Positions 12,909 to 13,375 of a stretch of DNA of 13,375 bases are shown piece by piece. A model generated the notes under the pieces. The model was given only the letters and a program-made list of their open reading frames with translations, was not told the origin of the DNA and did not search any database. Source of the stretch: an uncultured Collinsella sp. (lineage in GTDB: Bacteria; Actinomycetota; Coriobacteriia; Coriobacteriales; Coriobacteriaceae); NCBI GenBank assembly GCA_905208975.1, contig CAJLRE010000052.1:1-13375 (forward strand). The letters are read 5' to 3'. The translations under genes were made by a program, and so were the position numbers. How positions within the stretch are numbered: the first letter of the stretch is position 1; each line of letters begins with the position of its first letter.

Positions 12909-12934
12909 TTACGCGGTTTGGTATAACCGCGTAA
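12909..12934. repeat. Palindrome TTACGCGGTT-N6-AACCGCGTAA after dtd
   Basis: Two perfect 10-bp arms (12909-12918, 12925-12934) with loop TGGTAT, ending one base from the dtd stop codon. The arms are the same sequence as in the dyad after lysS. No T-tract follows on the minus strand. A further inverted pair AACAAC/GTTGTT (12887-12892, 12905-12910) overlaps its outer end, so two pairings compete. Confidence 0.75.
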
Positions 12935-12935
12935 C

Positions 12936-13375
12936 CTAGAGGTTGTCGGTATCGAGGACGATGGTGAATGGGCCGTCGTTGACCAGGTCGACCTTCATGT
13001 CGGCGCCAAAGATACCGTGCGCCACATGCTCAACGTCCTCGCGCACAAGCGTCAGGAAGTACTCGTAGAGCTCGTTGGCGACATCGGGGGCGCCGGCATC
13101 CGTAAACGACGGACGGCGGCCGTGGCGGCAGTCGGCAAACAGCGTGAACTGCGACACCACGAGTACCTCGCCGTCGACATCGGCAAGTGCCAGGTTGGTC
13201 TTGCCGTTCTCGTCCTCGTTGATACGCAGCCCGCGGAGCTTGCCCCACAGCTTGTCGGCCTCGGCACGCGTATCGCCATGGCCCACACCCAGCAGCACCA
13301 GGTAGCCGCGTCCAATACGACCCACGCACTCGCCGTCGACCGTCACGCCGGCGTTGAGCACGCGCTGCACCACCG
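12936..13375 (-). CDS. dtd: D-aminoacyl-tRNA deacylase Dtd (N-terminus cut by window edge)
   Basis: Removes D-amino acids (and glycine from tRNA-Ala) wrongly attached to tRNA, a translation quality-control step in the cytoplasm. The visible 145 residues hold nearly the whole protein: VQRVLNAGVTVDG at the start, GYLVLLGV, the catalytic SQFTL motif followed by FADCRHGRRPSF, and near the C-terminus NDGPFTI, the second family motif that forms the cross-subunit active site. Dtd proteins normally begin M-(R/K)-x-(L/V)-VQRV, so the true start almost certainly lies just beyond 13375. The GTG at 13371-13373 is probably an internal valine. It is separated from veg by 183 nt with a palindrome and the veg promoter. 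Confidence 0.93.
   Translation of the reverse strand, partial: VVQRVLNAGVTVDGECVGRIGRGYLVLLGVGHGDTRAEADKLWGKLRGLRINEDENGKTNLALADVDGEVLVVSQFTLFADCRHGRRPSFTDAGAPDVANELYEYFLTLVREDVEHVAHGIFGADMKVDLVNDGPFTIVLDTDNL

Noticed and set aside
13030..13329. Alternative minus-strand frames inside dtd
   Set aside because: Out-of-frame shadows; the dtd frame holds the SQFTL and NDGPFT motifs.
1..13375. CRISPR array, insertion sequence, prophage or defence system
   Set aside because: No regularly spaced direct repeats, transposase, integrase or nuclease-like genes were seen; all full genes are recognisable housekeeping or transport genes, apart from a DUF2798 membrane protein.

Overview
The window looks like a chromosomal housekeeping segment of a GC-rich gut actinobacterium of the class Coriobacteriia, most likely Collinsella or a close relative. 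This is inferred from base composition and from the mix of genes: ClpC, a ThrE-type exporter and GreA, together with a Firmicutes-like veg-ispE pair and a lysyl-tRNA synthetase with a fused C-terminal tRNA-binding domain. No transposase, phage gene, CRISPR array or origin was seen.

Layout, left to right. Bases 1-52 may hold the last 16 codons of a plus-strand gene. Bases 184-325 form a yybP-ykoY manganese riboswitch with a strong intrinsic terminator, followed by mntP (370-948), the only complete gene on the plus strand. Everything else is on the minus strand: pepD (dipeptidase), clpC (AAA+ unfoldase), a DUF2798 membrane protein, a ThrE-family amino-acid exporter, lysS, greA, tatA, tRNA-Pro(CGG), ispE, veg and the 3' part of dtd. 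mntP and pepD converge on a hairpin terminator.

Transcription units are compact. Terminators are visible after mntP, clpC, lysS, greA, tatA and the tRNA, with a weaker candidate after DUF2798. veg-ispE-tRNA-Pro look like one unit (2-nt and 49-nt gaps), tatA is a single-gene unit with a good promoter, and greA-lysS are close neighbours separated by a hairpin terminator that lies only 22 nt from the lysS start codon. Functionally the window covers metal homeostasis (mntP), peptide and protein turnover (pepD, clpC), amino-acid export (ThrE), translation and its quality control (lysS, tRNA-Pro, dtd), transcript elongation (greA), protein export (tatA) and isoprenoid synthesis (ispE).

The protein-coding content is mostly conventional. 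The less explained signals are in the non-coding DNA: a composite inverted-repeat element abutting the ThrE stop codon (6421-6548), a shared TTACGCGGTT/AACCGCGTAA palindrome right after the stop codons of lysS and dtd, an operator-like repeat inside the tatA promoter, and terminator-like hairpins placed just upstream of the start codons of lysS, DUF2798 and veg.
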